A stretch of DNA of 6,055 bases from Flammeovirgaceae bacterium UBA5867 (GCA_002432545.1 DJFR01000110.1:12277-18331), one strand, 5' to 3'; numbered from the stretch's first letter, positions 1-5,570 are shown. A program made the numbers and translations. The notes: generated from the letters alone by a model not told the origin.

Positions 1-908
1 ATAGACTCAACATCGGCCGCGTTGAAATCGCGCGTGGCAATAGTAGGTATACCGTCAATTACATATAGCGGCTGGTTGTTCGAGAAGTTTCCAAGACCAC
101 GTATCTCGATCGTTGATTCACTTCCGGCACGACCGCTGTTACGGATATTTACCCCGGCGGCAAGTCCCTGCATTGCCTCAGCAACAGTCGTTGCCTGTAC
201 TTTCGCCAGGTCTTTGTTGTCGATCACAGACACTGCACCTGTGAGATCTTTCTTCTCCTGCTCACCATACCCGATCACCACAATCTCTTGCATGGTAGTT
301 ACATCCTGCAGCAGTTGTACCGGTATAGATGTTTGTGTACCTACGCGAACTTCCTGCGATTTATACCCGATGAATGAAAAGACAAGCACGCTGTTCTCGT
401 CAGCTACCTGCAGCGAGAAGTCTCCGTTGGAATCAGTAGACGTACCGTTGGATGTTCCTTTCTCCATTACGTTTACTCCGGGCAGTGCTTCGCCTCCGTC
501 ATCTTTTACCGAACCGGTAACCTGTATCGCTACTGCGATGGGTTGAGGCTTGCGTTCTGCTTTGGCAGTAACAGAAATGGTTTTGTTAATGCGTTTGAAT
601 TCAATGGATGCTTTACCGGAAAGATCTTCCAGCACCTGGCGCAGCGATGCGTCTTTATAGTGCAGGTCGAACGACTTGTCTAACTCCAGTTGTGCTGAAT
701 AAGCAAATACGAATTTTGTTTTCGCTTCCAGCTCCTGGAATATGGTCGATAGCGAGGCATCTTCCAGCGAAAGCGAAACTTTGATCTTATCCAGGCTCTG
801 GCTGTTGGTAGACGCTGCAAAGCCGAGGTTCATACAAATTACCTGTATGATAAAAAGGCGCAATGTGTACTTCGATATAAGCATGAACAGCTTACGTAAA
901 AATTTCAT
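1..908 (-). CDS. SusC-family TonB-dependent outer membrane receptor with STN signalling domain (N-terminal part, cut by left window edge)
   Basis: Outer membrane receptor that takes up a ligand, often a glycan or chelate, using TonB energy; the substrate is unknown here. 302 codons are visible from ATG at 908; family members usually reach about 1000 residues, so most of the plug and the whole barrel lie off the left edge. Residues 1-33 look like a signal peptide (basic start, hydrophobic stretch 16-32). Residues about 42-115 fit an STN (secretin/TonB short N-terminal) domain and 129-205 a carboxypeptidase-regulatory-like beta domain (VTGSVKDDGGEALPGVNV). Residues 208-227 carry the family hallmark EIVVIGYGEQEKKDLTGAVS, and the plug begins after it with IRGLGNFSNNQPLYVIDGIP (269-288). 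An in-frame TAA at 930-932 fixes this ATG. The STN domain and the sigma/anti-sigma genes just upstream suggest a signal-transducing receptor. A SusD-like partner may follow outside the window, which is inference. Confidence 0.95.
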   Translation of the reverse strand, partial: MKFLRKLFMLISKYTLRLFIIQVICMNLGFAASTNSQSLDKIKVSLSLEDASLSTIFQELEAKTKFVFAYSAQLELDKSFDLHYKDASLRQVLEDLSGKASIEFKRINKTISVTAKAERKPQPIAVAIQVTGSVKDDGGEALPGVNVMEKGTSNGTSTDSNGDFSLQVADENSVLVFSFIGYKSQEVRVGTQTSIPVQLLQDVTTMQEIVVIGYGEQEKKDLTGAVSVIDNKDLAKVQATTVAEAMQGLAAGVNIRNSGRAGSESTIEIRGLGNFSNNQPLYVIDGIPTIATRDFNAADVES

Positions 909-1057
909 AGGTTTGTTAAGGTTTGAGTTTTATCAACTAATTCTCAGGCTGTAGTCCGGGGAAGCATCGGCCAAAATGTTAGTACCCGGACTATCTTTTT
1001 CTCTCAAGTTGATTGAGAGTCCGTATCGCTAAGGAGGATTCAATCGTATTGTTTCGG
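909..1057 (-). promoter_or_regulatory. Leader between fecR-like gene and receptor gene with two inverted repeats
   Basis: This 149-bp gap precedes the receptor gene. It holds a perfect 9-bp inverted repeat, TAGTCCGGG at 952-960 with CCCGGACTA at 985-993 (24-base loop). It also holds a perfect 7-bp one, CTCTCAA at 1001-1007 with TTGAGAG at 1013-1019 (5-base loop). Neither is followed by a T-run in the minus-strand reading direction, so they do not look like ordinary terminators of the fecR transcript. They could be RNA hairpins in a long 5' leader or protein-binding dyads near a receptor promoter. A promoter is expected here because receptor genes of such cassettes are often transcribed separately under the ECF sigma factor, but I cannot define one with confidence. 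Confidence 0.4.
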
Positions 1058-2065
1058 TCATATATTGCTTTGTTTGGGTTTGATGTCGCATCCTTTGCCC
1101 TGCATAATCACGCTGTTGCCTTTCTGCGTGCAGGTTATCTTGAGCATATACTCTATACTTTTCAGGATATTCGGCAAGGACTCTTGCTTATAAGTAGCGT
1201 TGATGATGCAGTTGCCAAGCGCAGGATTCTGGAAGGTAATGTCAACTTTATACCATGACTCCAGTTGCTCCACAGCTTCTGCCAGTGTAATGTTCTCGAA
1301 ATGCAGCACGTTGTCTTTCCAGTCTACAAAAGCCTGTACGTCTACTTTCTTCTTGCTGATAGCTTCGCTGCCGCTGGTAACAATAGCCTGTTGATACGGC
1401 TCGAGTATAACATCTTTTACCTGCGCGGTATGCAGGCGCGAGCCTACATTTACTTTACCCTCCACCAATGTTATCTCGGTAATTTTATCAGGCGATGTGC
1501 GCACGTTGAACGATGTACCGAGTACGGTTGTATTAGCTGAAGCCGTATGTACTATAAATGGTTTGGAAGTATCGTGTGCTACCTCGAAGTATGCTTCACC
1601 TTCCAGGTATACTTCGCGTGTTGTGGATGTAAATTGTTCGGGGAAAGTAAATATACTGTTGGCGTTGAGGATTACCTGCGTGCCATCAATAAGATCGATC
1701 TTCAGCTTTTGTCCGCGATCCGTTTGAATAGTCTGCTGCTTCATGACAATCGCTTCCGGCTTCATACCATCGTCCTGTTTTTTATAGACCAGGAAATAGA
1801 ATGTTGCCATGAACAACGCCAATGCTGCTGCTACTGAATACCACGGTGATAAAGTATATCGTTTCGCTTCCTTCGGCTCCTGCATTTTCTCCGAAAGCTT
1901 CATCCACAATTCGTGTTTGATGCTTTCGTCTTTTTGAGACACGCGCTGTTCTGCGTCAGGGTATGATTCAAAGAAATCATCCAGCAACTGTTTTTCCGCG
2001 GCCGATGCCGTGCCGTTGATGTAGGCATCCAGTAATTTCCGGAATTGGTGTTCGTCTATTTTCAT
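1058..2065 (-). CDS. FecR-family anti-sigma factor (inner-membrane sigma regulator)
   Basis: Single-pass inner membrane protein that binds the partner ECF sigma factor on the cytoplasmic side and receives the receptor's signal in the periplasm. The 335-residue product has a cytoplasmic N-terminal region (1-74), one clear transmembrane helix at about 75-94 (YSVAAALALFMATFYFLVYK) and a periplasmic FecR domain at about 112-205. The FecR domain includes the typical LIDGTQVILNANS and EVYLEGEAYFEVAHDTSKPF segments. A C-terminal module at about 254-322 resembles DUF4974 (FENITLAEAVEQLESWYKVD), which contacts the receptor STN domain in this family. Length is typical. ATG at 2065 is the only good start, since a TAG lies 36 bp upstream in frame. 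It follows the sigma gene after 76 bp on the same strand, so the two are probably cotranscribed. I see no damaged motif. Confidence 0.96.
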   Translation of the reverse strand: MKIDEHQFRKLLDAYINGTASAAEKQLLDDFFESYPDAEQRVSQKDESIKHELWMKLSEKMQEPKEAKRYTLSPWYSVAAALALFMATFYFLVYKKQDDGMKPEAIVMKQQTIQTDRGQKLKIDLIDGTQVILNANSIFTFPEQFTSTTREVYLEGEAYFEVAHDTSKPFIVHTASANTTVLGTSFNVRTSPDKITEITLVEGKVNVGSRLHTAQVKDVILEPYQQAIVTSGSEAISKKKVDVQAFVDWKDNVLHFENITLAEAVEQLESWYKVDITFQNPALGNCIINATYKQESLPNILKSIEYMLKITCTQKGNSVIMQGKGCDIKPKQSNI

Positions 2066-2141
2066 GATCTGAATGGTAGTTGCACACGATTGTGTGATCC
2101 CCTACGCGCGATCAGAAAAAATTTTCGAAGGCGTTAAAAAA

Positions 2142-2711
2142 TCAGAAATTATCCAGCATGAAGGCGGTCAGCATCACCAGCTTGTCGATGGAAAGACGAA
2201 GCGTGCGTAATGCTTTGGTGATTTGGTTCTCGACTGTTTTGGGCGAGATGTGAAGTTGCTCGGCAATTTTTTTATTGGGCAGTAATTCGAAACGACTCAG
2301 GTAAAAAATCTCGCGACACTTTTCCGGAAGTGTAGCCATACCTTCTTCAAGCACAGATTGCAGTTCGGCAGCGTGAAGTGCTTCTTCCGTTTCGTTGGTG
2401 GTTGCTACAAGGTTAATATGTTCGAGGTGTTTTTTAGATATAGCTCCGGAGCGCAGGTGCATAAAGCATTGCAGCTTTACTGCCTGGTATAGATACGCCT
2501 GTATGTTAAGTATATTTCGGTCGCGACCTTTCTCCCACAGCGAGATGAGCACGTCTTGTACTACATCTTTGGCGATGGTTTCATCTTCCAGCACGCGATA
2601 GGCGGCATGGTATAACCGCTTCCAGTGCCGATCGTAAAACGTTGAGAAAGCGCGCTGATCGCCCTGGCATATCAAATCAAAAAGTACCTGATCGTCTTTT
2701 TCCGCAAGCAT
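2142..2711 (-). CDS. ECF-type RNA polymerase sigma factor (Bacteroidetes sigma-70 family)
   Basis: Directs RNA polymerase to target promoters, probably including that of the downstream receptor gene, when released from the FecR-type anti-sigma factor encoded next. The 189-residue product has sigma-70 region 2 at about 22-88, with the core-binding segment AKDVVQDVLISLWEK at 47-61. Region 4 is at about 128-172, with the helix-turn-helix NKKIAEQLHISPKTVENQIT at 146-165. Regions 1 and 3 are absent, as expected for ECF factors. I chose ATG at 2711 over an in-frame GTG at 2750, because the extra 13 residues (MQTTKPKPRCHQT) precede the usual family start and ATG is the commoner codon. No Shine-Dalgarno sequence is visible for either, which is normal in this phylum. 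The gene is divergent from the LacI-family regulator. Confidence 0.95.
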   Translation of the reverse strand: MLAEKDDQVLFDLICQGDQRAFSTFYDRHWKRLYHAAYRVLEDETIAKDVVQDVLISLWEKGRDRNILNIQAYLYQAVKLQCFMHLRSGAISKKHLEHINLVATTNETEEALHAAELQSVLEEGMATLPEKCREIFYLSRFELLPNKKIAEQLHISPKTVENQITKALRTLRLSIDKLVMLTAFMLDNF

Positions 2712-2772
2712 AGTTTGATGGCAGCGAGGTTTGGGTTTGGTTGTCTGCACAAACTTTTATCACAGGCGAAGT

Positions 2773-2790
2773 AATTGAAATGTTTCAATT
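2773..2790. promoter_or_regulatory. 18-bp dyad, candidate operator between sigma gene and LacI-family gene
   Basis: AATTGAAA (2773-2780) and TTTCAATT (2783-2790) are perfect 8-bp inverted arms around a 2-bp centre. The size and symmetry suit a dimeric helix-turn-helix regulator. It lies 62 bp upstream of the sigma gene's ATG, so a bound protein could control that operon. The divergent LacI-family protein is the obvious candidate binder, but this is inference: the centre is TG rather than the CG step common in LacI-family operators. AT-rich hairpin formation is an alternative. Confidence 0.4.
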
Positions 2791-2822
2791 GCTGTCTGGC
2801 CGCAAAATATTATTTTAAAAAT

Positions 2823-2918
2823 AACGATTCCGGAAACGATCTCAATGCCATAATTATAATAATTTTCAGAATAATATTTCAGAAATCGTTTGTTACTTCA
2901 GGGCGACAAATCGTTTTG
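2823..2918. repeat. Four AACGAT/ATCGTT motif copies in divergent intergenic region
   Basis: AACGAT occurs at 2823-2828 and 2835-2840, flanking and sharing bases with the palindrome TTCCGGAA (2828-2835). Its inverse ATCGTT occurs at 2885-2890 and 2910-2915, each within an identical AAATCGTTT (2883-2891 and 2908-2916). TTTCAGA is also repeated at 2864-2870 and 2877-2883, the second copy abutting an AAATCGTTT. AAA-TCG-TTT is near-symmetric around a central CG-containing core, as are many LacI-family operators. These repeats may be binding sites for the adjacent regulator, but chance recurrence in AT-rich DNA is not excluded. Confidence 0.35.
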
Positions 2919-2945
2919 ATATTATCGGCTGACCTTGTACTATTG
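2915..2945 (+). promoter_or_regulatory. Candidate Bacteroidetes-type promoter of the LacI-family gene
   Basis: TTTG at 2915-2918 is followed after 19 bp by TACTATTG at 2938-2945, which matches the Bacteroidetes -33 TTTG / -7 TAnnTTTG pattern with one mismatch. It would give a leader of roughly 25 bases before ATG 2976. The -33 element overlaps the second AAATCGTTT repeat, which would allow autoregulation. An alternative pair, TTTG 2889-2892 with TCGTTTTG 2911-2918, is also possible. Confidence 0.4.
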
Positions 2946-2975
2946 AGCTATTTCCTTTTTTTGTGAATTTCTGAA

Positions 2976-3995
2976 ATGAAGAACCCTCAGGCTACCATCC
3001 GCGACCTTGCTATTAAACTGAACATTTCTATTTCTACCGTTTCGCGCGCGCTACGAAATGCTCCGGATGTAAATCCTGAAACCAAAAAAGCTGTACTCGA
3101 ACTTGCCAAACAATTACACTACGAACCGAATCGCGTGGCTCAAAGTCTTCGTATAAAAAAGACAAATACCATTGGCGTGGTTGTACCCGAAATTGCCATG
3201 CACTTCTTCTCTTCTACCATCAGTGGTATACAGGAGTATGCTGCCAAGCATGACTATAGTATTATGATTTGCCAGTCGATGGAATCACTGCGGACAGAAA
3301 AATCTAATATACACATGCTGGTGTCGAACCGCGTGGATGGTTTACTGATATCATTGTCGAGCCAGACTAAAAATGTAGAGCACCTCGAACATTTACTGGC
3401 CAAGCAAATTCCTATAGTATTGTTCGACCGTGTTACCAGCGAACTCGATGTATCTAAAGTTGTGGTGGACGATTACAACGGTGGCTTTAAAGCTGCTGAA
3501 CATTTGATCCGTACAGGTTGTAAACGCATCGCATTTATTGGTGGCCCTGAAACACTATATGTGAGTGACCAGCGCCTGCGCGGCTATCGCGATGCTATAC
3601 GCAACTATAATATAGAACTTGACGAAGACCTGATCATTCATTGTAAAGATCTGCATACCGACCCCACCGCGGCCACACATAAGTTATTGAATTTACCGCA
3701 GCGACCCGATGCTATATTTTGCATGAACGACCCGGTAGCTATACTGGCTATGCAAGTGCTGAAGGAGAAAGGTGTGCGTATACCCGATGAAATATCGCTG
3801 GTAGGATTTACCAACGAACCGGTATCGCAGTTCATCGAACCTTCGCTTACAACAGTAGCACAACCTGCCTACCAGATGGGACAAACAGCAGCGAAACTTT
3901 TCATCCAGCAAATGGAAAACAAACAGGAGTTTAAGCCGATTACGAAGATTCTGCCAACTGAACTCATTATTCGAAATAGCACGAAACGTGTTTAG
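2976..3995 (+). CDS. LacI-family transcriptional regulator
   Basis: DNA-binding repressor or activator of the LacI/GalR family, usually responding to a sugar or sugar phosphate. The 339-residue product has the standard order. The N-terminal helix-turn-helix at about 7-27 includes TIRDLAIKLNISISTVSRAL, followed by the third helix and the HYEPN linker (48-52). A hinge helix at about 53-59 (RVAQSLR) leads to a periplasmic-binding-protein-like effector and dimerisation domain from about residue 64 (TNTIGVVVPEIAMHFF) to the end. Internal family segments such as VDGLLISL, IPIVLFDR, CKRIAFIGGP, PDAIFCMND and ISLVGFTNEP are present, so the gene looks intact. ATG 2976 is the only start, since an in-frame TGA lies 12 bases upstream. 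It is divergent from the sigma/FecR/receptor cassette, so control of that cassette is possible. The ligand cannot be read from the sequence. Confidence 0.96.
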   Translation: MKNPQATIRDLAIKLNISISTVSRALRNAPDVNPETKKAVLELAKQLHYEPNRVAQSLRIKKTNTIGVVVPEIAMHFFSSTISGIQEYAAKHDYSIMICQSMESLRTEKSNIHMLVSNRVDGLLISLSSQTKNVEHLEHLLAKQIPIVLFDRVTSELDVSKVVVDDYNGGFKAAEHLIRTGCKRIAFIGGPETLYVSDQRLRGYRDAIRNYNIELDEDLIIHCKDLHTDPTAATHKLLNLPQRPDAIFCMNDPVAILAMQVLKEKGVRIPDEISLVGFTNEPVSQFIEPSLTTVAQPAYQMGQTAAKLFIQQMENKQEFKPITKILPTELIIRNSTKRV

Positions 3996-4060
3996 GTGTG
4001 TACGTGGGCACGTGTGTATGTTGTGTTGAGGTGTTGGTGTGTTCGGGTGTTGATGTGTGT
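3996..4060. other. G/T-rich low-complexity stretch after the LacI-family gene
   Basis: Of these 65 bases 56 are G or T, in irregular GTGT, GGTGTT and GTGTTG units (GGTGTT at 4030-4035 and 4046-4051), starting directly after the stop codon. It contains a small palindrome, ACGTG-GG-CACGT at 4002-4013. No exact tandem unit and no credible reading frame is present. It would be transcribed as a G/U-rich 3' untranslated segment ahead of the terminator. It could be a degenerate simple repeat or a copy of a dispersed intergenic element; one copy cannot distinguish these. Confidence 0.6.
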
Positions 4061-4071
4061 GGAGTTATACT

Positions 4072-4100
4072 ATAATTGCTTAGGTGCAATTGTTTTTTTT
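4072..4100 (+). terminator. Probable rho-independent terminator of the LacI-family gene
   Basis: AATTGC (4074-4079) pairs with GCAATT (4086-4091) across a 6-base loop, extended by a U-G and an A-U pair at the base, and eight T residues follow (4093-4100). The stem is AT-rich and only moderately stable, but stem plus T8 downstream of the only nearby plus-strand gene is a good fit. Confidence 0.65.
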
Positions 4101-4102
4101 CG

Positions 4103-4144
4103 GATAACAGATAACAAATAACTTGTAACTATTACCGGTTAACT
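4103..4144 (+). repeat. Six tandem 7-bp repeats with TAAC core, upstream of the HAD gene
   Basis: The tetramer TAAC recurs in strict 7-bp register at 4105, 4112, 4119, 4126 and 4140, with TACC at the fifth position, 4133. The first two heptads are identical (GATAACA) and the rest diverge. The array fills the 42 bp upstream of the -7 promoter element at 4144 and covers its -33 element. It could be a decayed microsatellite or an array of regulator contacts; seven bases is not a helical turn, so stacked contacts on one face are not expected. Confidence 0.6.
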
Positions 4145-4151
4145 ATATTTG
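4122..4151 (+). promoter_or_regulatory. Bacteroidetes-type promoter of the HAD phosphatase gene
   Basis: TATATTTG at 4144-4151 is a full match to the Bacteroidetes -7 consensus TAnnTTTG. CTTG at 4122-4125, 18 bp upstream, is a near match to the -33 TTTG. Transcription would start near 4157, giving a leader of about 14 bases before ATG 4171. It lies downstream of the terminator at 4072-4100, so the HAD gene appears to be its own transcription unit. Confidence 0.6.
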
Positions 4152-4170
4152 ACTATAATTATTATACAAA

Positions 4171-4950
4171 ATGGCAAAGGGATTACTTATTGATATGGAT
4201 GGTGTGGTATACGGTGGTGATATACTTATACCGGGTGCTGACGAATTTATAGGCATGTTGCTAAAAAAAGATATACCCTTCATGTTTATGACCAATAATA
4301 GTCAGCGTACGCGCACGGAGGCTGTGCGTAAACTGAAGAAGCTGGGTATAAATGTGGATGAAAAACATATTTATACCAGTGCGATGGCTACGGGTAAATT
4401 TCTGGCCGGCCAAATTCCCAATGGTTCTGCGTATGTACTCGGTGAAGGTGGTTTGCTCACAAGCTTGCACGAAAATGGTATATCGCTGGTAGAAACTGAT
4501 CCTGATTTTGTTGTGCTGGGTGAAGGAAGAAACTTTACCCTGGAGATGGTGCAGCGTGCTGTTGATATGATACTCGCAGGCGCGAAGTTTATTACTACCA
4601 ACCGCGATCCTTCGCCTAAGAAAGCCGGATGGGCGAACCTCGGTATAGCTGCTACGACTGCGATGATTGAAGAAGCTTCCGGTATAAAAGCATTTGTGAT
4701 TGGTAAGCCTGGTCCGGTAATGATGCGCTCGGCCCGTAAAGCGTTAGGGCTGGAAACGGCAGACACCACCGTGATCGGCGATACAATGGATACCGATATA
4801 CAAGGCGGTGTGCAGATGGGTTACAAGACTATACTTACACTAAGCGGTATCACCAAGAAGGAAGACTTGATAAAATATGCCTTCAAACCGGATATGGTTG
4901 TTACCTCTGTAACGGAGATCAAATTCCCGTTACCGTGGTGGGAGGATTAG
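4171..4950 (+). CDS. HAD-IIA family (NagD-like) phosphatase
   Basis: Cytoplasmic haloacid-dehalogenase-superfamily hydrolase that removes phosphate from small metabolites; NagD relatives accept nucleotides, sugar phosphates or other phosphomonoesters, and the substrate here is unknown. The 259-residue product has all four HAD motifs: motif I DMDGVVY with nucleophile D8 and acid/base D10, motif II TNNS at 41-44, motif III lysine K179 in IGKPG, and motif IV GDTMDTD at 203-209 with D204 and D209. The C2 cap lies between motifs II and III and has the IIA-type segment TNRDPSPKKAGWANLGIAAT (143-162). Length is typical and no signal peptide is present. It has its own promoter and terminator signals. 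Its stop overlaps that of the convergent peroxiredoxin gene by four bases (4947-4950). Nothing in the context ties it to the receptor cassette. Confidence 0.94.
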   Translation: MAKGLLIDMDGVVYGGDILIPGADEFIGMLLKKDIPFMFMTNNSQRTRTEAVRKLKKLGINVDEKHIYTSAMATGKFLAGQIPNGSAYVLGEGGLLTSLHENGISLVETDPDFVVLGEGRNFTLEMVQRAVDMILAGAKFITTNRDPSPKKAGWANLGIAATTAMIEEASGIKAFVIGKPGPVMMRSARKALGLETADTTVIGDTMDTDIQGGVQMGYKTILTLSGITKKEDLIKYAFKPDMVVTSVTEIKFPLPWWED

Positions 4951-5420
4951 ACAGCCTGCTTTCGCGATGGTGCTGTAACATTCTCCACCATCGCTTTGAT
5001 ATGGCGCTTGGATGAAAATATATTCTGATACATCGCTAATATAGTCTGATCTTTGTCTAACAGGTAGGTAGTGCGTTTGGTGAACAAAGGCACAAACGGT
5101 AATTGTGTATCGTATAGCTGGCAAACTTTTCCTTCGGGATCAGAAAGTAAATCAAATGGAAGTGCCAGTGTCTTCTTGAACTTTGCATGACTCTCCAGCG
5201 AATCGCGGCTGATACCGATAATCGTAATATTCAACTCCTTGAAAACTTCGAACGTATCTCTGAAACTACAGGCTTCGTTGGTACACCCTACTGAAAAATC
5301 TTTCGGATAAAAGTATAGCACACATGGTTTGTTCTTCATATCGCGATACAGCGAAAAATCTTTTCCGTTCGTTGAGCCTAATGTAAAATCGGGCGCCTTC
5401 GTTCCTACCGGTAGTGGCAT
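4947..5420 (-). CDS. bcp: Peroxiredoxin, Bcp/PrxQ subfamily (thiol peroxidase)
   Basis: Thiol-dependent peroxidase that reduces hydrogen peroxide and organic hydroperoxides, normally recycled by thioredoxin, in the cytoplasm. The 157-residue product has the thioredoxin-fold peroxiredoxin start (VGTKAPDFTL) and the active-site stretch FYPKDFSVGCTNEACSFRD (37-55). C46 is the peroxidatic cysteine in a P39-x3-S43-x2-C46 motif, with serine in place of the commoner threonine. C51, five residues on, is the resolving cysteine typical of this subfamily. The conserved arginine of the active site is likely R116 (KRTTYLL). Length fits Bcp. ATG 5420 begins the domain exactly; an AGGAG lies 16 bases upstream, rather far for a ribosome site. 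The gene is separated from the upstream DUF4097-type gene by a terminator, so it is probably monocistronic. Confidence 0.95.
   Translation of the reverse strand: MPLPVGTKAPDFTLGSTNGKDFSLYRDMKNKPCVLYFYPKDFSVGCTNEACSFRDTFEVFKELNITIIGISRDSLESHAKFKKTLALPFDLLSDPEGKVCQLYDTQLPFVPLFTKRTTYLLDKDQTILAMYQNIFSSKRHIKAMVENVTAPSRKQAV
4964..4997 (+). terminator. Probable terminator of the HAD gene, embedded in the antisense peroxiredoxin gene
   Basis: GCGATGGTG (4964-4972) and CACCATCGC (4986-4994) form a perfect 9-bp GC-rich stem with a 13-base loop, followed on the plus strand by TTTGAT. It begins 14 bp after the HAD stop codon, the usual place for a terminator, and lies wholly within the last 16 codons of the minus-strand peroxiredoxin gene. 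The T-run is short, so efficiency is uncertain. On the minus strand no T-run follows the stem. Confidence 0.5.
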
Positions 5421-5472
5421 AATGCAGATTTGATTACTCCTTTGAAACCCAAAAGTCGAAAAAACAATTCCG

Positions 5473-5506
5473 AAAAACTATCGGTTACCCAGATATACTT
5501 TACAAA
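5473..5506 (-). promoter_or_regulatory. Candidate promoter of the peroxiredoxin gene
   Basis: Read on the minus strand, TTTG (5506-5503) is followed after 22 bp by TAGTTTTT (5480-5473), a one-mismatch version of the TAnnTTTG -7 element. The spacer is at the long end of the accepted range. The position, about 50 bp upstream of ATG 5420 and downstream of the terminator at 5537-5570, is sensible, but the match is weak. Confidence 0.3.
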
Positions 5507-5536
5507 CCTGTACGCAGCATGCGAAGTATAACATGC

Positions 5537-5570
5537 AAAAAAAAGCGGCAGACTAAGTCATACCGCTTTT
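5537..5570 (-). terminator. Rho-independent terminator of the DUF4097-type gene
   Basis: Read on the minus strand, AAAAGCGG (5570-5563) pairs with CCGCTTTT (5548-5541), and the T-run continues to eight T residues at 5544-5537. The loop contains a small GAC/GTC pairing. It starts 55 bp after the stop codon at 5626 and would insulate the peroxiredoxin gene downstream. The plus strand has only a four-base T-run after the stem, so activity in that direction is less likely. Confidence 0.8.

Noticed and set aside
22..546. 174-codon plus-strand open frame over the receptor gene
   Set aside because: It is antisense to the clear SusC-type coding frame; its composition is what the complement of that gene gives, and it matches no family I recognise.
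1013..1258. Plus-strand open frame with AAGGAGG at 1031-1037
   Set aside because: The Shine-Dalgarno-like string lies downstream of the frame's ATG, and the frame mostly overlaps the fecR gene antisense. Bacteroidota seldom use strong Shine-Dalgarno sites.
2083..2096. CACAC-GATT-GTGTG dyad between the sigma and fecR genes
   Set aside because: Arms of only five bases in a 76-bp gap inside a likely operon; too short to call an operator or terminator.
2131..2144. T-run (minus strand) just after the sigma stop as a terminator
   Set aside because: No GC-containing stem precedes it, and the close fecR gene suggests cotranscription.
2712..2750. GTG at 2750 as start of the sigma factor
   Set aside because: In frame, but it adds 13 non-family residues; ATG at 2711 gives a standard 189-residue ECF factor. 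The GTG start cannot be fully excluded.
4103..4144. Heptad array as a CRISPR or satellite array
   Set aside because: Units of 7 bp with no spacers cannot be a CRISPR; the array is too short and diverged for a classical satellite.
4371..4769. 132-codon minus-strand open frame inside the HAD gene
   Set aside because: It is a shadow of the intact HAD frame, which contains all four catalytic motifs; there is no promoter or family resemblance.
5437..5443. AAAGGAG (minus strand) as ribosome binding site of the peroxiredoxin gene
   Set aside because: It lies 16 bases from the ATG, too far for a normal site, with no alternative in-frame start that improves the spacing.
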